A DNA stretch of 62,500 nucleotides from Maridesulfovibrio salexigens DSM 2638 (GCF_000023445.1 NC_012881.1:1-62500); one strand, 5' to 3'; counted from the stretch's first letter, positions 8,423 to 17,883 are shown. Translations and numbers: made by a program. The notes: generated by a model from the letters alone, not told the origin.

Positions 8423-8820
8423 TGTATTTTATCGCGGCAATAGCCGAGTCTCGGATTAAGGAAGCTGAGCGTAAAGGGGAATTTGAGGATCTTCCGACCA
8501 AGGGAAAACCCCTTGAGCTGGAAGATGACTCCATGATTCCCCCCGAGTTGCGTATGGCATATAAAGCCTTGAAGAATGGTGGCTACCTTCCTCCTGAGAT
8601 GCAGCTTAGAAAAGATATTCATTCTGCTCTTGATTTGCTTGAATATATGGAAGATGAAAAGGAACGCTATACCCAGATGCAGAAAGTGAATCTGCTTTTT
8701 GAACGCATCAAGAATATGCGTGGGAAGGAAATAGCCATCGATGAAGAAGATGAATATTACAAAAGCATAGTTGAGCGCATTACTTTACAGAGCAGGACAA
8801 CCAAGGAAAACGAGGGATGA
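8422..8820 (+). CDS. DUF1992 / DnaJ-homologue-type small protein
   Basis: A 132-aa soluble protein. The N-terminal signature AESRIKEAERKGEFEDLP, followed by GKPLELEDD and a Pro/Leu-rich LPPEMQLRK segment, is typical of the DUF1992 (YhdN-like) family. That family is sometimes annotated as DnaJ-related although no J domain is visible here. The start overlaps the preceding stop by 1 nt and the end overlaps the next gene by 4 nt. Its role in the Mla operon is unknown. Confidence 0.82.
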   Translation: MYFIAAIAESRIKEAERKGEFEDLPTKGKPLELEDDSMIPPELRMAYKALKNGGYLPPEMQLRKDIHSALDLLEYMEDEKERYTQMQKVNLLFERIKNMRGKEIAIDEEDEYYKSIVERITLQSRTTKENEG

Positions 8821-10190
8821 TTTCTAAAAATTTCAAGGTCGGCCTTACAGGTCTGGCTTTATTGTTTGTTACAGCCGGAATGCCCATGCAGGCTAATGCG
8901 GCGTCTAAGGAACGCGTGGGGCAGTCTTACATAGACGTGCCTTCACAGTTGCGGAAGGGAACTACAAAATCCCTTAAAAGTTATGTTTCCCAATTGCTGA
9001 GTAAAAAATATGTAAGTGCTAAAAAGCTTTATGAACCTCCTTTTGAAGGTTTGGAAGACAAGCTTTATATTTCTGTAAAACGCGAAAATGCCATGCCGAT
9101 CATTGCCGGTGGTGTTGCTTCTTATGCTGGTAATGAAGAAGGATTAGCCGCAGCTCTTTATGATGGCACTGTACGGATATGGAGTAAGCATAAATGCAGT
9201 AAAGTCCGTCTCCCCGGAGGGGGCGGAGCTATGCATACGGGATACGGTCCCGGCAGCCCTACACTTGCTGCAACCGGGCGTGATGGCGGAAGCATCTATG
9301 TCTTTAATCTTGATGAGTGTTCAAGGATACCGGGAGAGATTCCGGTTGAACACGGTCCGGTCAGGATGATGGCTCTTTCCCGCACAGGTGAATGGCTCGG
9401 CATCATAGATAGTTTCAATGCCCTGCATTGCGGCCCTGTTTCCGGTCCGCTTCAGGAAATTTCAATTCTCGAAGGAACTCCCCTTTACCTTGGGTATACT
9501 CCGGGGCAGGGCGTTCTGGTGGCTGTGGAAGCTTCCGGTAGAATCGTCAAGCAGGGTATGAAGACTCAAACCCGGCTGGAGTCCGATGAAGTGCCCGGAG
9601 GACCTTTTGTTGATGCCAGAATGGCTGGATATGTGGTTTGTCTGACCCGTGATAACGGGAGTGAGGTTTATTGGGACCTCAGTAAAAGGGCAACAGTAAA
9701 AAAATCTGAAGCCCTGCAACAGGAACCGGCTTGGATTTATAAACGCGACGGAGGGCTGGTCTATTCGACCGGGGTGGACCGTTGGAAGATTACTGAGCAT
9801 CTGGGTATGCCCATGTTCATTGTTTCCTATTCCGCCACAGAAAAGATGCTAAGGGTTCGTGACCTCGACCGCGAAACCCGGTATTATAGTGTCTTGGACG
9901 GTAAAGAGATTTCCGGATCTGATGCTGAAGACTGGAAATTCATTTCGCCAAGTAAAGGTGTATACAAGGTAGGAAAAAAACAATTTCGCCTCTATGATAT
10001 AGTCTGCCAAAGGGGGACAATGCGTCTTTACGGCAGACATTTAGAGGATAAGGAGTTTTATCTCTGGTGGGAAAATGTCGGTGCTCCGGCGCAATTGAAT
10101 CCGCATCCCATGGAGCTGCCTATTCGTGAGTCCATACTGGATGATAGCCCTGCCATGTGGGTGCCCCTTGTTCAAGGTGAAGTAAGATAA
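8817..10190 (+). CDS. Secreted propeller-like protein, function unknown
   Basis: A 457-aa protein with a Sec signal peptide (residues 1-29, cut near ANA-A). The rest is rich in short beta strands with WD40-like spacing, for example AALYDGTVRIW (about 110-120) and GGSIYVFNLD (about 154-163), so a beta-propeller is likely. Cysteines are few. It overlaps the DUF1992 gene by 4 nt and ends the mla operon. The location suggests a periplasmic or envelope accessory to lipid transport, but that is context only. Confidence 0.7.
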   Translation: MISKNFKVGLTGLALLFVTAGMPMQANAASKERVGQSYIDVPSQLRKGTTKSLKSYVSQLLSKKYVSAKKLYEPPFEGLEDKLYISVKRENAMPIIAGGVASYAGNEEGLAAALYDGTVRIWSKHKCSKVRLPGGGGAMHTGYGPGSPTLAATGRDGGSIYVFNLDECSRIPGEIPVEHGPVRMMALSRTGEWLGIIDSFNALHCGPVSGPLQEISILEGTPLYLGYTPGQGVLVAVEASGRIVKQGMKTQTRLESDEVPGGPFVDARMAGYVVCLTRDNGSEVYWDLSKRATVKKSEALQQEPAWIYKRDGGLVYSTGVDRWKITEHLGMPMFIVSYSATEKMLRVRDLDRETRYYSVLDGKEISGSDAEDWKFISPSKGVYKVGKKQFRLYDIVCQRGTMRLYGRHLEDKEFYLWWENVGAPAQLNPHPMELPIRESILDDSPAMWVPLVQGEVR

Positions 10191-10234
10191 CTGCTATTCT
10201 CGACTGGCGGATTTAGTTCCGCAGGAGGTTTGAA

Positions 10235-11572
10235 ATGGTTAAAAAAGCTAACAAAGCAGAGCAGATAAATACCGAGATCCCGGTGTTGGGTAAGGCGAAA
10301 ATTCCTTCTCCGCTCAAACGTTGTGTCTTTATTGAAGATAAGGAACGAACCTTGGTCAACCTTGCTGAAGAGGAAATGGATTCATCTTCCGGCAATGATG
10401 TTTATCAGGAATTTGAAAAAGCCGGTCCTCGTGCATTTACCTATTTTGATCCTTCAAAAACCAAGTGTGCGGTGGTTACCTGTGGTGGACTTTGCCCCGG
10501 TCTGAACGATGTTATCCGTTCGATCGTACTTGAGGCCCACTACCTGTATAAGGTTCCTTCCGTACTGGGTATCAAGTTCGGCTTGCAGGGTTTTATCCCC
10601 AAGTACGGACATGATGTTGTAGAGCTTACAGCCGATACTGTAGCAAATATTCACCAGTTCGGCGGAACAGTTCTTGGTTCTTCTCGTGGTCCGCAGGACC
10701 CTGAAGAGGTTGTCGATGCATTGGAACGCATGAACATTTCAGTGCTGTTCATGATCGGCGGTGACGGAACCATGCGTGCGGCTCAGAAAATTGTGGAAGA
10801 GATTGAGAAAAGAAAAATCAGAATTTCCATTATCGGTGTCCCCAAAACCATTGATAATGACATCAGTTTTGTCACCAAGTCTTTCGGTTTTGATACCGCT
10901 GTAGACAAGGCAACAGAAGCCATCCAGTCCGCTCATGTTGAATCCGTGGGTGTTGTTAACGGCATCGGTCTGGTAAAGCTTATGGGCCGTGAATCAGGCT
11001 TTATCGCTGCGCAGGCTACTTTGGCTCTTAAAGACGTAAACTTTGTGCTCGTGCCCGAACATCCCTTTGAGTTTGACGGGGAATACGGCTTGCTTCGCTC
11101 TCTTGAAAAGCGTCTGGATGAACGCCAGCATGCGGTCATTGTCTGTGCAGAGGGAGCAGGGCAAGAACAATGCGAATACACCGGGGAAAAGGATGCATCC
11201 GGCAACCCCGTGCTTTGTGATGTCTGCACTCTGATCATTCGCCGCATCAAGGACTACTTCAAGGATGTGGGCAAGGACATCACCTTGAAGTTCATTGACC
11301 CCAGTTACATTATCCGTTCAGTCCCGGCTAATGCCAACGATTGCGTTTATTGCGGTTTCTTAGGTCAGCATGCAGTACACGCAGCAATGGCAGGAAAGAC
11401 CGGAATGGTGGTCAGCCGTTTGCAGGCTCGCTACGTGCACCTGCCGCTTAATTTGGTAACCATCAAGCGCAAGAAGTTGAACATCAAGTCCGACTACTGG
11501 CGTGCAGTTCTCGAATCCACCGGTCAGGGCCATCTGCGCAATGACATGGAGAAGGATATTTGTGAAATATAG
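10235..11572 (+). CDS. pfkA: 6-phosphofructokinase, ATP-type residue in a PPi-PFK-like framework
   Basis: A 445-aa phosphofructokinase that makes fructose 1,6-bisphosphate in glycolysis. The motifs TCGGLCPGLN, GGDGT (about 175-179), PKTIDND (about 203-209) and MGRESGF are visible. In this family Gly in GGDGT predicts ATP use, whereas Lys in PKTIDND is usual in PPi-dependent enzymes; the combination matches the long ATP-PFK clade known from trypanosomatids and spirochaetes. GCAGGAGG precedes the ATG. A strong terminator follows. Confidence 0.9.
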   Translation: MVKKANKAEQINTEIPVLGKAKIPSPLKRCVFIEDKERTLVNLAEEEMDSSSGNDVYQEFEKAGPRAFTYFDPSKTKCAVVTCGGLCPGLNDVIRSIVLEAHYLYKVPSVLGIKFGLQGFIPKYGHDVVELTADTVANIHQFGGTVLGSSRGPQDPEEVVDALERMNISVLFMIGGDGTMRAAQKIVEEIEKRKIRISIIGVPKTIDNDISFVTKSFGFDTAVDKATEAIQSAHVESVGVVNGIGLVKLMGRESGFIAAQATLALKDVNFVLVPEHPFEFDGEYGLLRSLEKRLDERQHAVIVCAEGAGQEQCEYTGEKDASGNPVLCDVCTLIIRRIKDYFKDVGKDITLKFIDPSYIIRSVPANANDCVYCGFLGQHAVHAAMAGKTGMVVSRLQARYVHLPLNLVTIKRKKLNIKSDYWRAVLESTGQGHLRNDMEKDICEI

Positions 11573-11627
11573 TTAGTAAGCCAGCTATGTCGTATTAGAA
11601 ATACTCACTAGGTTCTATATTCTGATA

Positions 11628-11655
11628 GGGTCGTTGCGGATATCCGCAATGACCC
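11628..11655 (+). terminator. Terminator after pfkA
   Basis: Thirteen-bp arms (11628-11640 / 11643-11655, one G-T pair) followed by a run of T from 11656. It is a strong factor-independent terminator that isolates pfkA from the orphan gene downstream. Confidence 0.85.
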
Positions 11656-11795
11656 TTTTTTTGTGTTTTAACTATGAGCAAGACGGTTGAGTGAGATTTC
11701 GTTGTTGACAATGTTTGCAAACAATAGAATGGTCTATCTAGTATCATAAATAAGTATAGGCGTGCTGATTAGAGTTTAAACTGAGTGGAGGGGAT

Positions 11796-12965
11796 ATGTG
11801 GAAAGAATATTTGAAAGCCGTAAAGAGTAAAGTTGGTGTTAGCAATACTACAGCACTCTTTATTTCCTTGTTGGCGTTGGCCAACTCATATTTTACTTAC
11901 AAAGGCTCGCTGCTATATGTGGATCAGTGGCCAGTAGCACTAATCTTTGCATTTTCCGTTCAAGCTGCAATTGCCTTAAGCCTGATTGTTTTGCCTAAGG
12001 TGGCAGGTTTGGCGCGATGGGCTATGTATCTGGTTTATTCTGTGGCCTTAGTGTTGTCAGTCCTTTCTGCTTTTACTTTTATATATACAGGTGCAACTGG
12101 AGAACAAGTTGCTAATAAATATAATGTTAAATTAACTAAAGCAGTATCAGAATATATGTCAGATTTGCATCAGGCTGAAAGAAAGTTTCTTCGAAAATCT
12201 CTATACGACTTAGAGGAAAGGAAAAGAATTGCTGATGAAGAATTAAATAGAGGACGCAGATCTGGATTGGGTCCTGGTGATGGTGATCACTACTACTTAA
12301 AATTGGAAAAATATGAATCAGCAAAAGTAAGATATGGAGAAATTAAAGAAAACTATAAGCATTTTGAACTATTGAGAAAAGATATTGGTAAAAAACTAAC
12401 AACAAAATATTCAACTAATGAAATAATTACATTATTGTACGAATTGAGGTCCTTAGCTTCTAGCCCAGAAGCATTAAAAGTTAAAGACAATGATGTAGAA
12501 CAAGCACTAAATAATAAAAGCTCATCGCAGATAGCTAAAAGGCAGCATTCCAGAAAACATGAGATTGCTAATCATGAATTAGATCCCAGTGAATGCAAGG
12601 ATTTAGCGTGTAAAATTGTAGCCATATGCCATGTCACATGGAATAGGGATAGTGATGAAGCGTTATTGGAGCCGTTGTACAAATTACTTGCGAATATCAA
12701 GTCCTTGGCATTGGAGGGTAATGGCAATGATATAGGAATAGCTTTTACTGCAATTAACCATGATGTGAGAGTTAATCCACTTGTTGCTTGGCTACAAACA
12801 GATGAAATTCTTATTCCTGATGAAAGGTTGATGACTTTTTTAGTCAACACAAATGAAGGTGGCAATAAGTTTCGGGTGTTATGGCAATTAAGCCTATTGC
12901 AACCAGAAGTTGTTGCTGATTATTTTGAAAAACTACAAGGAACAGGTCCGTTGGCTATAACATAA
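11796..12965 (+). CDS. Orphan A+T-rich membrane protein with coiled coil, function unknown
   Basis: A 389-aa protein I do not recognise. Three or four hydrophobic segments occupy about residues 18-96, followed by a charged coiled-coil region (about 105-215) and a soluble C-terminal domain (about 250-385). The layout is a membrane anchor with a large cytosolic part. Codon use is clearly more A+T-rich than in neighbouring genes, pointing to recent acquisition. GGAGGGG precedes the ATG. Terminators on both sides make it a single-gene unit. Confidence 0.75.
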   Translation: MWKEYLKAVKSKVGVSNTTALFISLLALANSYFTYKGSLLYVDQWPVALIFAFSVQAAIALSLIVLPKVAGLARWAMYLVYSVALVLSVLSAFTFIYTGATGEQVANKYNVKLTKAVSEYMSDLHQAERKFLRKSLYDLEERKRIADEELNRGRRSGLGPGDGDHYYLKLEKYESAKVRYGEIKENYKHFELLRKDIGKKLTTKYSTNEIITLLYELRSLASSPEALKVKDNDVEQALNNKSSSQIAKRQHSRKHEIANHELDPSECKDLACKIVAICHVTWNRDSDEALLEPLYKLLANIKSLALEGNGNDIGIAFTAINHDVRVNPLVAWLQTDEILIPDERLMTFLVNTNEGGNKFRVLWQLSLLQPEVVADYFEKLQGTGPLAIT

Positions 12966-12966
12966 A

Positions 12967-13001
12967 AAATCCCCGGTTCAGCTTTGCCGAACCGGGGATT
13001 T
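12967..13001. terminator. Bidirectional terminator
   Basis: Thirteen-bp perfect arms, AAATCCCCGGTTC at 12967-12979 and its complement at 12989-13001, with A and T runs on the two sides. It serves the orphan gene and the convergent HD-protein gene. Confidence 0.9.
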
Positions 13002-13020
13002 TTATTTTCATATTGCTTGC

Positions 13021-14346
13021 TTAAGACTTCTTAGCCTGATCAATAACGTACTCGATGGCTTCGTCCATGTTTGTGACGTCACCGGAGATCTGTGCTTTAA
13101 GCAGGGATTCGCGGATGATACCGACACCGGGACCGGGTTTGAGGCCGGTGTGCTGCATGATCTCGTTACCGTTAAGGAAGGGATCAAGAGCTTCTTCGGG
13201 GATATCAGCGCGTTCAAGCATTTTGATGTTGTGGTTGAATTCCTTATAGGTGGTGTCGCGGGCTTTGATGTCAGCGCGAACCATCTCGATGAGGCGGGGA
13301 TATTCATCCAGAGCCTTGAACTTACGGATACCCTTGTCAGTGAGCATAAAGTGGAAACGCATGTGGTTGCGTACCAGATCGCAGATCAGGTCCACATCTT
13401 CCTGAGGGAAGTTGAGGCGGGTCAGGATTTTTCTGGTTACTTTTGCTCCAACGCGGTGATGCTGCAGGAACTGCCAACGTCCGTCCACTTCTTCAGCGGT
13501 GTAGAGTTTACCCACATCGTGGAACATGCATGCTACTACGCCGAACCAGTCGTATGGCAGTTCTTCGGGGTAGAGGCGCATGACATCGAGAGTGTGGGTG
13601 AAAACGTCTTCAGTTTCACCGGTCTTGCTGTTCTTAACCTGAGTAAGGCGGGAAAGAGCGGCAAGTTCGGGAATCAGGCCGTGCAGGAGCATGGTTTCGA
13701 AGAGCAGGGAAACGAAAACGTACATGTTTTCAGCTTCAACCTTGCGCCATTCGTCCATGATTTCAGGCACGGGCACGTAATCGAGAATACGCTTGCAGGA
13801 GCGGATAATCGCGATTTTGGTATTAGTCTCAATGGGCAGGTTGTAGTTTGCAGCAAAGCGTAACGCCCTGATACCCATAAGGTAATCTTTTTTAAGAGTC
13901 TGGTCCGGGATACCCAGCAGGCGGACTTCACCGCTGCTCAGTTCAGCGAATCCTTCATAAGGGTCCTGCGCCTTGGGAATGTAAGGACAGGCTGCAGACA
14001 TGGGGATCTGGTGCTGTTGCTCCAAAGCCTTGAGCAGTCTGGGAGTCATGCGGGATACGCATTCTTCAGGGTGTGAAGAGTTGCTGGTCTCGGAAGTATA
14101 GAAATAAAAAATATTTCCGCCTTCTCTAAGAATCGCGGTAACGTCCTGTTGCTCAGTGGGCTGGATGTTGGGGAACAGTTTAGCCAGCCTTTTGAAATCA
14201 AGATCGGTGGAAATATCCAGCTCGACTTCTTCGCCTTTATCCTCAATGGTCAGCTTTTGCAGTCTTTCATTAATGATATAAGCATCATAGCCGTTACGCA
14301 TGATGGTTTTGCAAATTCCCACCGCGTCCTTGAAAGGTTCGCTCAT
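13021..14346 (-). CDS. CCA-tRNA-nucleotidyltransferase-like HD phosphohydrolase with degenerate transferase site
   Basis: A 441-aa protein laid out like bacterial CCA/poly(A) polymerases. The GGxVRD nucleotide-binding motif is replaced by INERLQK (about 25-31), and only ELDISTD (42-48) recalls the DxD metal site. The RxxRF-type neck motif is kept (IRALRFAA, 159-166). A full HD domain follows with H251, H276/D277 and H297-H298. It is probably an active phosphohydrolase with a dead transferase domain; tRNA end or nucleotide substrates are possible. ATG 14346 is preceded by AAGGAG. Confidence 0.8.
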   Translation of the reverse strand: MSEPFKDAVGICKTIMRNGYDAYIINERLQKLTIEDKGEEVELDISTDLDFKRLAKLFPNIQPTEQQDVTAILREGGNIFYFYTSETSNSSHPEECVSRMTPRLLKALEQQHQIPMSAACPYIPKAQDPYEGFAELSSGEVRLLGIPDQTLKKDYLMGIRALRFAANYNLPIETNTKIAIIRSCKRILDYVPVPEIMDEWRKVEAENMYVFVSLLFETMLLHGLIPELAALSRLTQVKNSKTGETEDVFTHTLDVMRLYPEELPYDWFGVVACMFHDVGKLYTAEEVDGRWQFLQHHRVGAKVTRKILTRLNFPQEDVDLICDLVRNHMRFHFMLTDKGIRKFKALDEYPRLIEMVRADIKARDTTYKEFNHNIKMLERADIPEEALDPFLNGNEIMQHTGLKPGPGVGIIRESLLKAQISGDVTNMDEAIEYVIDQAKKS

Positions 14347-14465
14347 TAAAATCTCCTTATCAAAAATAAACCGTCTGTTGCCTTGGCAGCAGATGCAGAT
14401 CAACTATATAAAATTATTAGTTTTTACCTTTGCACAACAGACTTATTCACTGTCTGTTAAAGAGG

Positions 14466-15737
14466 TCATACTATTTTTTTGCCACTAAGGAAATGGCTTA
14501 TAACCCGTCCTTTCAGGGTTTGTCCGCGGAATGGAGTGTTTTTGCCTTTGGAGTGCATTGTAGTTGCATCCAGCACCCATTCTTCGCTGGGATCAAAAAG
14601 GAAAAAGTCAGCCGGATCGCCTTTCTTGAAACTGTTCAGCGGCAGGTCGAAAGTTTCGCATGGAGCGGTGGTCCACATGCGGATGAAATCATCAAAGGTA
14701 ATTTTTCCTGAGGCTACCAGCGACCAAGTCAATGAGAGGGCAGAATCCAGGCCGGAGATACCGCATGGTGCGTGCATGAATTCCACTTCCTTTTCATGTG
14801 CTGCATGGGGGGCATGGTCGGTGGCGAACATGTCAATTGTGCCGTCTTTAATGCCTGCCAGCAGAGCATCAACATCGTCTGCGGTGCGCAGGGGAGGGTT
14901 GACCTTGGTATCGGAGCTGTAGCCGTTCAAGGCATCTTCGGTGAGCAGCAGGTAGTGAGGACAAGTTTCAGCGGTGACTTTAACTCCGCGCTTCTTGGCC
15001 CATGCGATCAGGTCCACTGATTTGCGGCAGGAGATGTGCGCAAGATGTATGTGCATGTCCAAATATTCAGCCATGAGCAGGTCGCGGGCGACCTGTGCTG
15101 CTTCTGCAACATCGGGTTGTCCGGCAAGGCCGAGCACAGAAGAGACTTCGCCTTCATTCACTCCGACAGCTGGTGCAAGGTAAGGATCTTCGCAATGGTC
15201 GATAATCGGCTTTCCGGTATCAGAACCGTATTCCATGGCCCTGCGGAAAAGCTCGCTGTTTTTGACCGGAAGACCGTCGTTGGAAAAAGCTGCGCATCCG
15301 GCTTCTGCCATTTCATGCATGGGTGCCAGTTCTTTGCCTTCCAGTCCCTTGGTCAATGCACCGATGGGAAAAAGACGCGGACCGCCTTCAGGGTAGGCTG
15401 CTTTAGCTTTACGCAGCATTTCATCGGTAACAACAGCATTGTCGTTGACCGGATCGGTATTGGCCATACACATGATATTGGAGAAGCCGCCGTGTACGGC
15501 AGCTTTCAGGCCGGAGGCAATGTCTTCCTTGTATTCAAAGCCCGGTTCGCGCAGGTGTGTGTGCACGTCGGTCATAGAAGGCATGAGCAGCAGACCTTTT
15601 GCAGCTACTACTTCAGCACCTTCATACATGGTATCTGAAGAGGGGATAACATCTAAAATTTTACCGTCAGCAACAAGGAGATCGACTTCTTCGCCTTTCC
15701 ATACTGCCTTGCGGATAACAAGTTCAGGATGAGTCAT
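14466..15737 (-). CDS. pyrC: Dihydroorotase
   Basis: A 423-aa class I dihydroorotase that closes carbamoyl-aspartate to dihydroorotate in pyrimidine synthesis. The zinc motif DVHTHLREPG is at about 57-66, with later HCED, HISC and ATDHAPH segments carrying the other active-site residues. AAGGAG precedes the ATG. It lies 12 nt after pyrB on the minus strand, so the two are co-transcribed and probably form the known DHOase-ATCase type complex. Confidence 0.93.
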   Translation of the reverse strand: MTHPELVIRKAVWKGEEVDLLVADGKILDVIPSSDTMYEGAEVVAAKGLLLMPSMTDVHTHLREPGFEYKEDIASGLKAAVHGGFSNIMCMANTDPVNDNAVVTDEMLRKAKAAYPEGGPRLFPIGALTKGLEGKELAPMHEMAEAGCAAFSNDGLPVKNSELFRRAMEYGSDTGKPIIDHCEDPYLAPAVGVNEGEVSSVLGLAGQPDVAEAAQVARDLLMAEYLDMHIHLAHISCRKSVDLIAWAKKRGVKVTAETCPHYLLLTEDALNGYSSDTKVNPPLRTADDVDALLAGIKDGTIDMFATDHAPHAAHEKEVEFMHAPCGISGLDSALSLTWSLVASGKITFDDFIRMWTTAPCETFDLPLNSFKKGDPADFFLFDPSEEWVLDATTMHSKGKNTPFRGQTLKGRVISHFLSGKKIV

Positions 15738-15749
15738 ATTGTATTCTCC

Positions 15750-16673
15750 TTATTTTTTGCGGGTGAGGTAGAGGTAGAGTAAGGCCATGCGGGTAGCTAC
15801 ACCGGATGCGACCTGATCAAGTACGAGGCTGGCTTCGCAGTCGGCAAGCTCGGAATTGATTTCGACTCCCCGGTTCATGGGTCCGGGATGCATGATCTTT
15901 ACATCAGGATTGGCAAGCTCAATTTGTTTGTGCCCCAGACCGAAGTAGTTGGAGTACTCACGCAGGTCAGGCAGAAGACCGTCTTGCTGGCGTTCCAGCT
16001 GAAGTCGGAGACACATGATTGCATCCACACCTTTGCAGGCTTCGTTGATGTCGGTGTAAACTTCTGCGTCCCATTTTCTGATCTGCGGAGGCAGCAGTGT
16101 GCGAGGGCCGCAGAAACGAACCTTGGCACCCATCTTATTCATCAGGATCAGGTTTGAACGCGCTACACGACTGTGTGCGATATCACCGAGGATGAGAACT
16201 GTCTTACCTTCCAGAGATCCCCATTCCTGATAGAGTGTGAAACCGTCAAGCAAGGCCTGTGTGGGGTGGGCATGGCGGCCGTCACCTGCGTTGATGATAC
16301 TGCAATCGAGGCGCTCTGCCAGAAATTGAGAAGCACCGCTGGCCCAGTGGCGCAGGACAATTCCGTCCGGGTTCATGGCCTGCAATGTCAGGGCGGTATC
16401 CTTGAGAGTCTCGCCCTTGGTCAGACTGCTGGAGCTTTTGGCAAGGGAGAATGTGTCACAGGAAAGACGTTTCCCGGCCATGTCAAAGGAGGTCTTGGTT
16501 CTTGTGCTTGCTTCGGCAAAAAAAAGGACCACGCTATGGCCTTTTAAAGTCGGTACCTTTTTTACCGGACGGGAGTTGATTTCCTGAAAGTAAGTAGCAG
16601 TTTCAAAAATGTGCTGCACTTCCTCTTTGTTGAGCTGGGTAACATCCAGCAAATCTTTATGTCGCCATTCCAT
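15750..16673 (-). CDS. pyrB: Aspartate carbamoyltransferase, catalytic subunit
   Basis: A 307-aa catalytic chain that joins carbamoyl phosphate to aspartate. Carbamoyl-phosphate-binding STRTKTSF (about 56-63), the 80s-loop segment [15 protein letters not shown] (about 136-143) and the C-terminal [10 protein letters not shown] are present. No pyrI regulatory-chain gene is adjacent. AGGA lies before the ATG. It follows the amidohydrolase gene by 33 nt and precedes pyrC. Confidence 0.94.
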   Translation of the reverse strand: MEWRHKDLLDVTQLNKEEVQHIFETATYFQEINSRPVKKVPTLKGHSVVLFFAEASTRTKTSFDMAGKRLSCDTFSLAKSSSSLTKGETLKDTALTLQAMNPDGIVLRHWASGASQFLAERLDCSIINAGDGRHAHPTQALLDGFTLYQEWGSLEGKTVLILGDIAHSRVARSNLILMNKMGAKVRFCGPRTLLPPQIRKWDAEVYTDINEACKGVDAIMCLRLQLERQQDGLLPDLREYSNYFGLGHKQIELANPDVKIMHPGPMNRGVEINSELADCEASLVLDQVASGVATRMALLYLYLTRKK

Positions 16674-16706
16674 AAGAGTTCCTCTCAGTTGTGGTGCGAA
16701 AAAATA

Positions 16707-17849
16707 TTAAAACAAAAGATCTTCAAGATGGGCGGGGATTGTAGCGTAAACAGCGCGTTTCCCCTTATCCAGAGATCCGTATAAGTCATCTATTTTCAAA
16801 GCCTTGGCGCTGTTTGTGGTTACAAGTGCCAGCGCTTCAGCCGTGGACAAGGAAATTTTGATGTTTTTAAGCAGGTATTCCAATTCATTCCACATGGATA
16901 AGTCATGATTGGAAGCAATGCTGTCCGTTCCAAGACAAGTATTAATACCAGATTTCAGGATCTTTTCCCACGGTGCACGGCCTTCGCCGATGTATGTATT
17001 GGAGCGGGGACAAAGGCAGACATTTACCTTGCGCTCGGCAAGGATATTTATGTCGCTTTCCGCAACCCGAACACAATGAACCGCAAGAGTCGAATCATCC
17101 AGTAAACCGAGGGAGTCTGCATATTCAACAGGGCGTAACCCTTTGCTGCCGCAATCGGCCAGCAGTCCTGCTCCCTTGAGCATCCCTGCGAATTCTCCGG
17201 TACCGTGAGCTACGATTTCGTCCTCTTCCTCGTTTTCAGCAAGATGGATAGGATAGGGCAATCCGGCTTTGTTGTTGGCTGCTTTTACAGCCTGCAAAAG
17301 TTCGGCTCCGGTGGAGTATAAGGAATGCCCGGACCCGGCGCTGCGGCCGTGGTTGAATTTTTTTTGCGGGAAGAATTTGGCTCCTTCCTTAGGCTGCTGC
17401 ACCCCGATTGCTTCACAGCAGGCATAGAATCCCATGCCAAATTCATCCATAATTGCGGCCACCTGTGCGCAGTTGCGGGTGGAGATATCTACGCAGAATG
17501 CAGTGCCGTCAGCACGCATTTGCTGTACCGCGTCTCGAACGGCCTCGGTATCGAGATCGTAAAGGGGATTGGAAAGCAGGGATTTGATCCAATTGGTGAA
17601 GCCTTGCTCCTGCACGGTCTTGCCTTTCAGGTGGGAAAGCTCAAGGTGAACGTGTGCGTTGATAAGGCCCGGAACGATTGCAACATCGCCGAGATCTTCA
17701 ACTTCACCTGAAAATTGATCTTTCAGCTCGGACCATGTTCCTGTTTCCAGAATCCGTTCCCCGTCATGGATGAGGGCGAAGTCTTCGATAACCGGATTTT
17801 TCCCGTGGGTCAGTGTTACGGCTCGTGCCGCTCTTATGCATTTGTTCAT
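16707..17849 (-). CDS. COG0402-type amidohydrolase (nucleoside deaminase family)
   Basis: A 380-aa metal-dependent deaminase. It has the motif NAHVHLELS (about 65-73), HLAENEEE, HCVRV and LGTDSIASN, giving the usual HxH, His, His and Asp ligands. Close types include aminofutalosine deaminase of menaquinone synthesis and related adenosine/guanine-type deaminases; I cannot choose between them. ATG 17849 follows a terminator T-run with no visible Shine-Dalgarno site. It is first in a unit with pyrB and pyrC, although only position links it to pyrimidine synthesis. Confidence 0.8.
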   Translation of the reverse strand: MNKCIRAARAVTLTHGKNPVIEDFALIHDGERILETGTWSELKDQFSGEVEDLGDVAIVPGLINAHVHLELSHLKGKTVQEQGFTNWIKSLLSNPLYDLDTEAVRDAVQQMRADGTAFCVDISTRNCAQVAAIMDEFGMGFYACCEAIGVQQPKEGAKFFPQKKFNHGRSAGSGHSLYSTGAELLQAVKAANNKAGLPYPIHLAENEEEDEIVAHGTGEFAGMLKGAGLLADCGSKGLRPVEYADSLGLLDDSTLAVHCVRVAESDINILAERKVNVCLCPRSNTYIGEGRAPWEKILKSGINTCLGTDSIASNHDLSMWNELEYLLKNIKISLSTAEALALVTTNSAKALKIDDLYGSLDKGKRAVYATIPAHLEDLLF

Positions 17850-17853
17850 GGGC

Positions 17854-17883
17854 AAAAAAATGCCGGACCAAATAGGTCCGGCA
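17854..17883 (-). terminator. Strong terminator abutting the amidohydrolase start codon
   Basis: On the minus strand TGCCGGACC / GGTCCGGCA (17861-17883, 5-nt loop) is followed by seven T (17854-17860), then GCCC and the ATG at 17849. It ends the sppA/lipoprotein transcript and directly precedes the next gene, so it may also act as an attenuator. Confidence 0.85.

Noticed and set aside
13150-13863. A 237-codon open frame antisense to the HD protein gene
   Set aside because: No ribosome site or recognisable motif, and the opposite strand is plainly coding.
15036-15638. A 200-codon open frame antisense to pyrC
   Set aside because: Shadow of a well-supported dihydroorotase gene.
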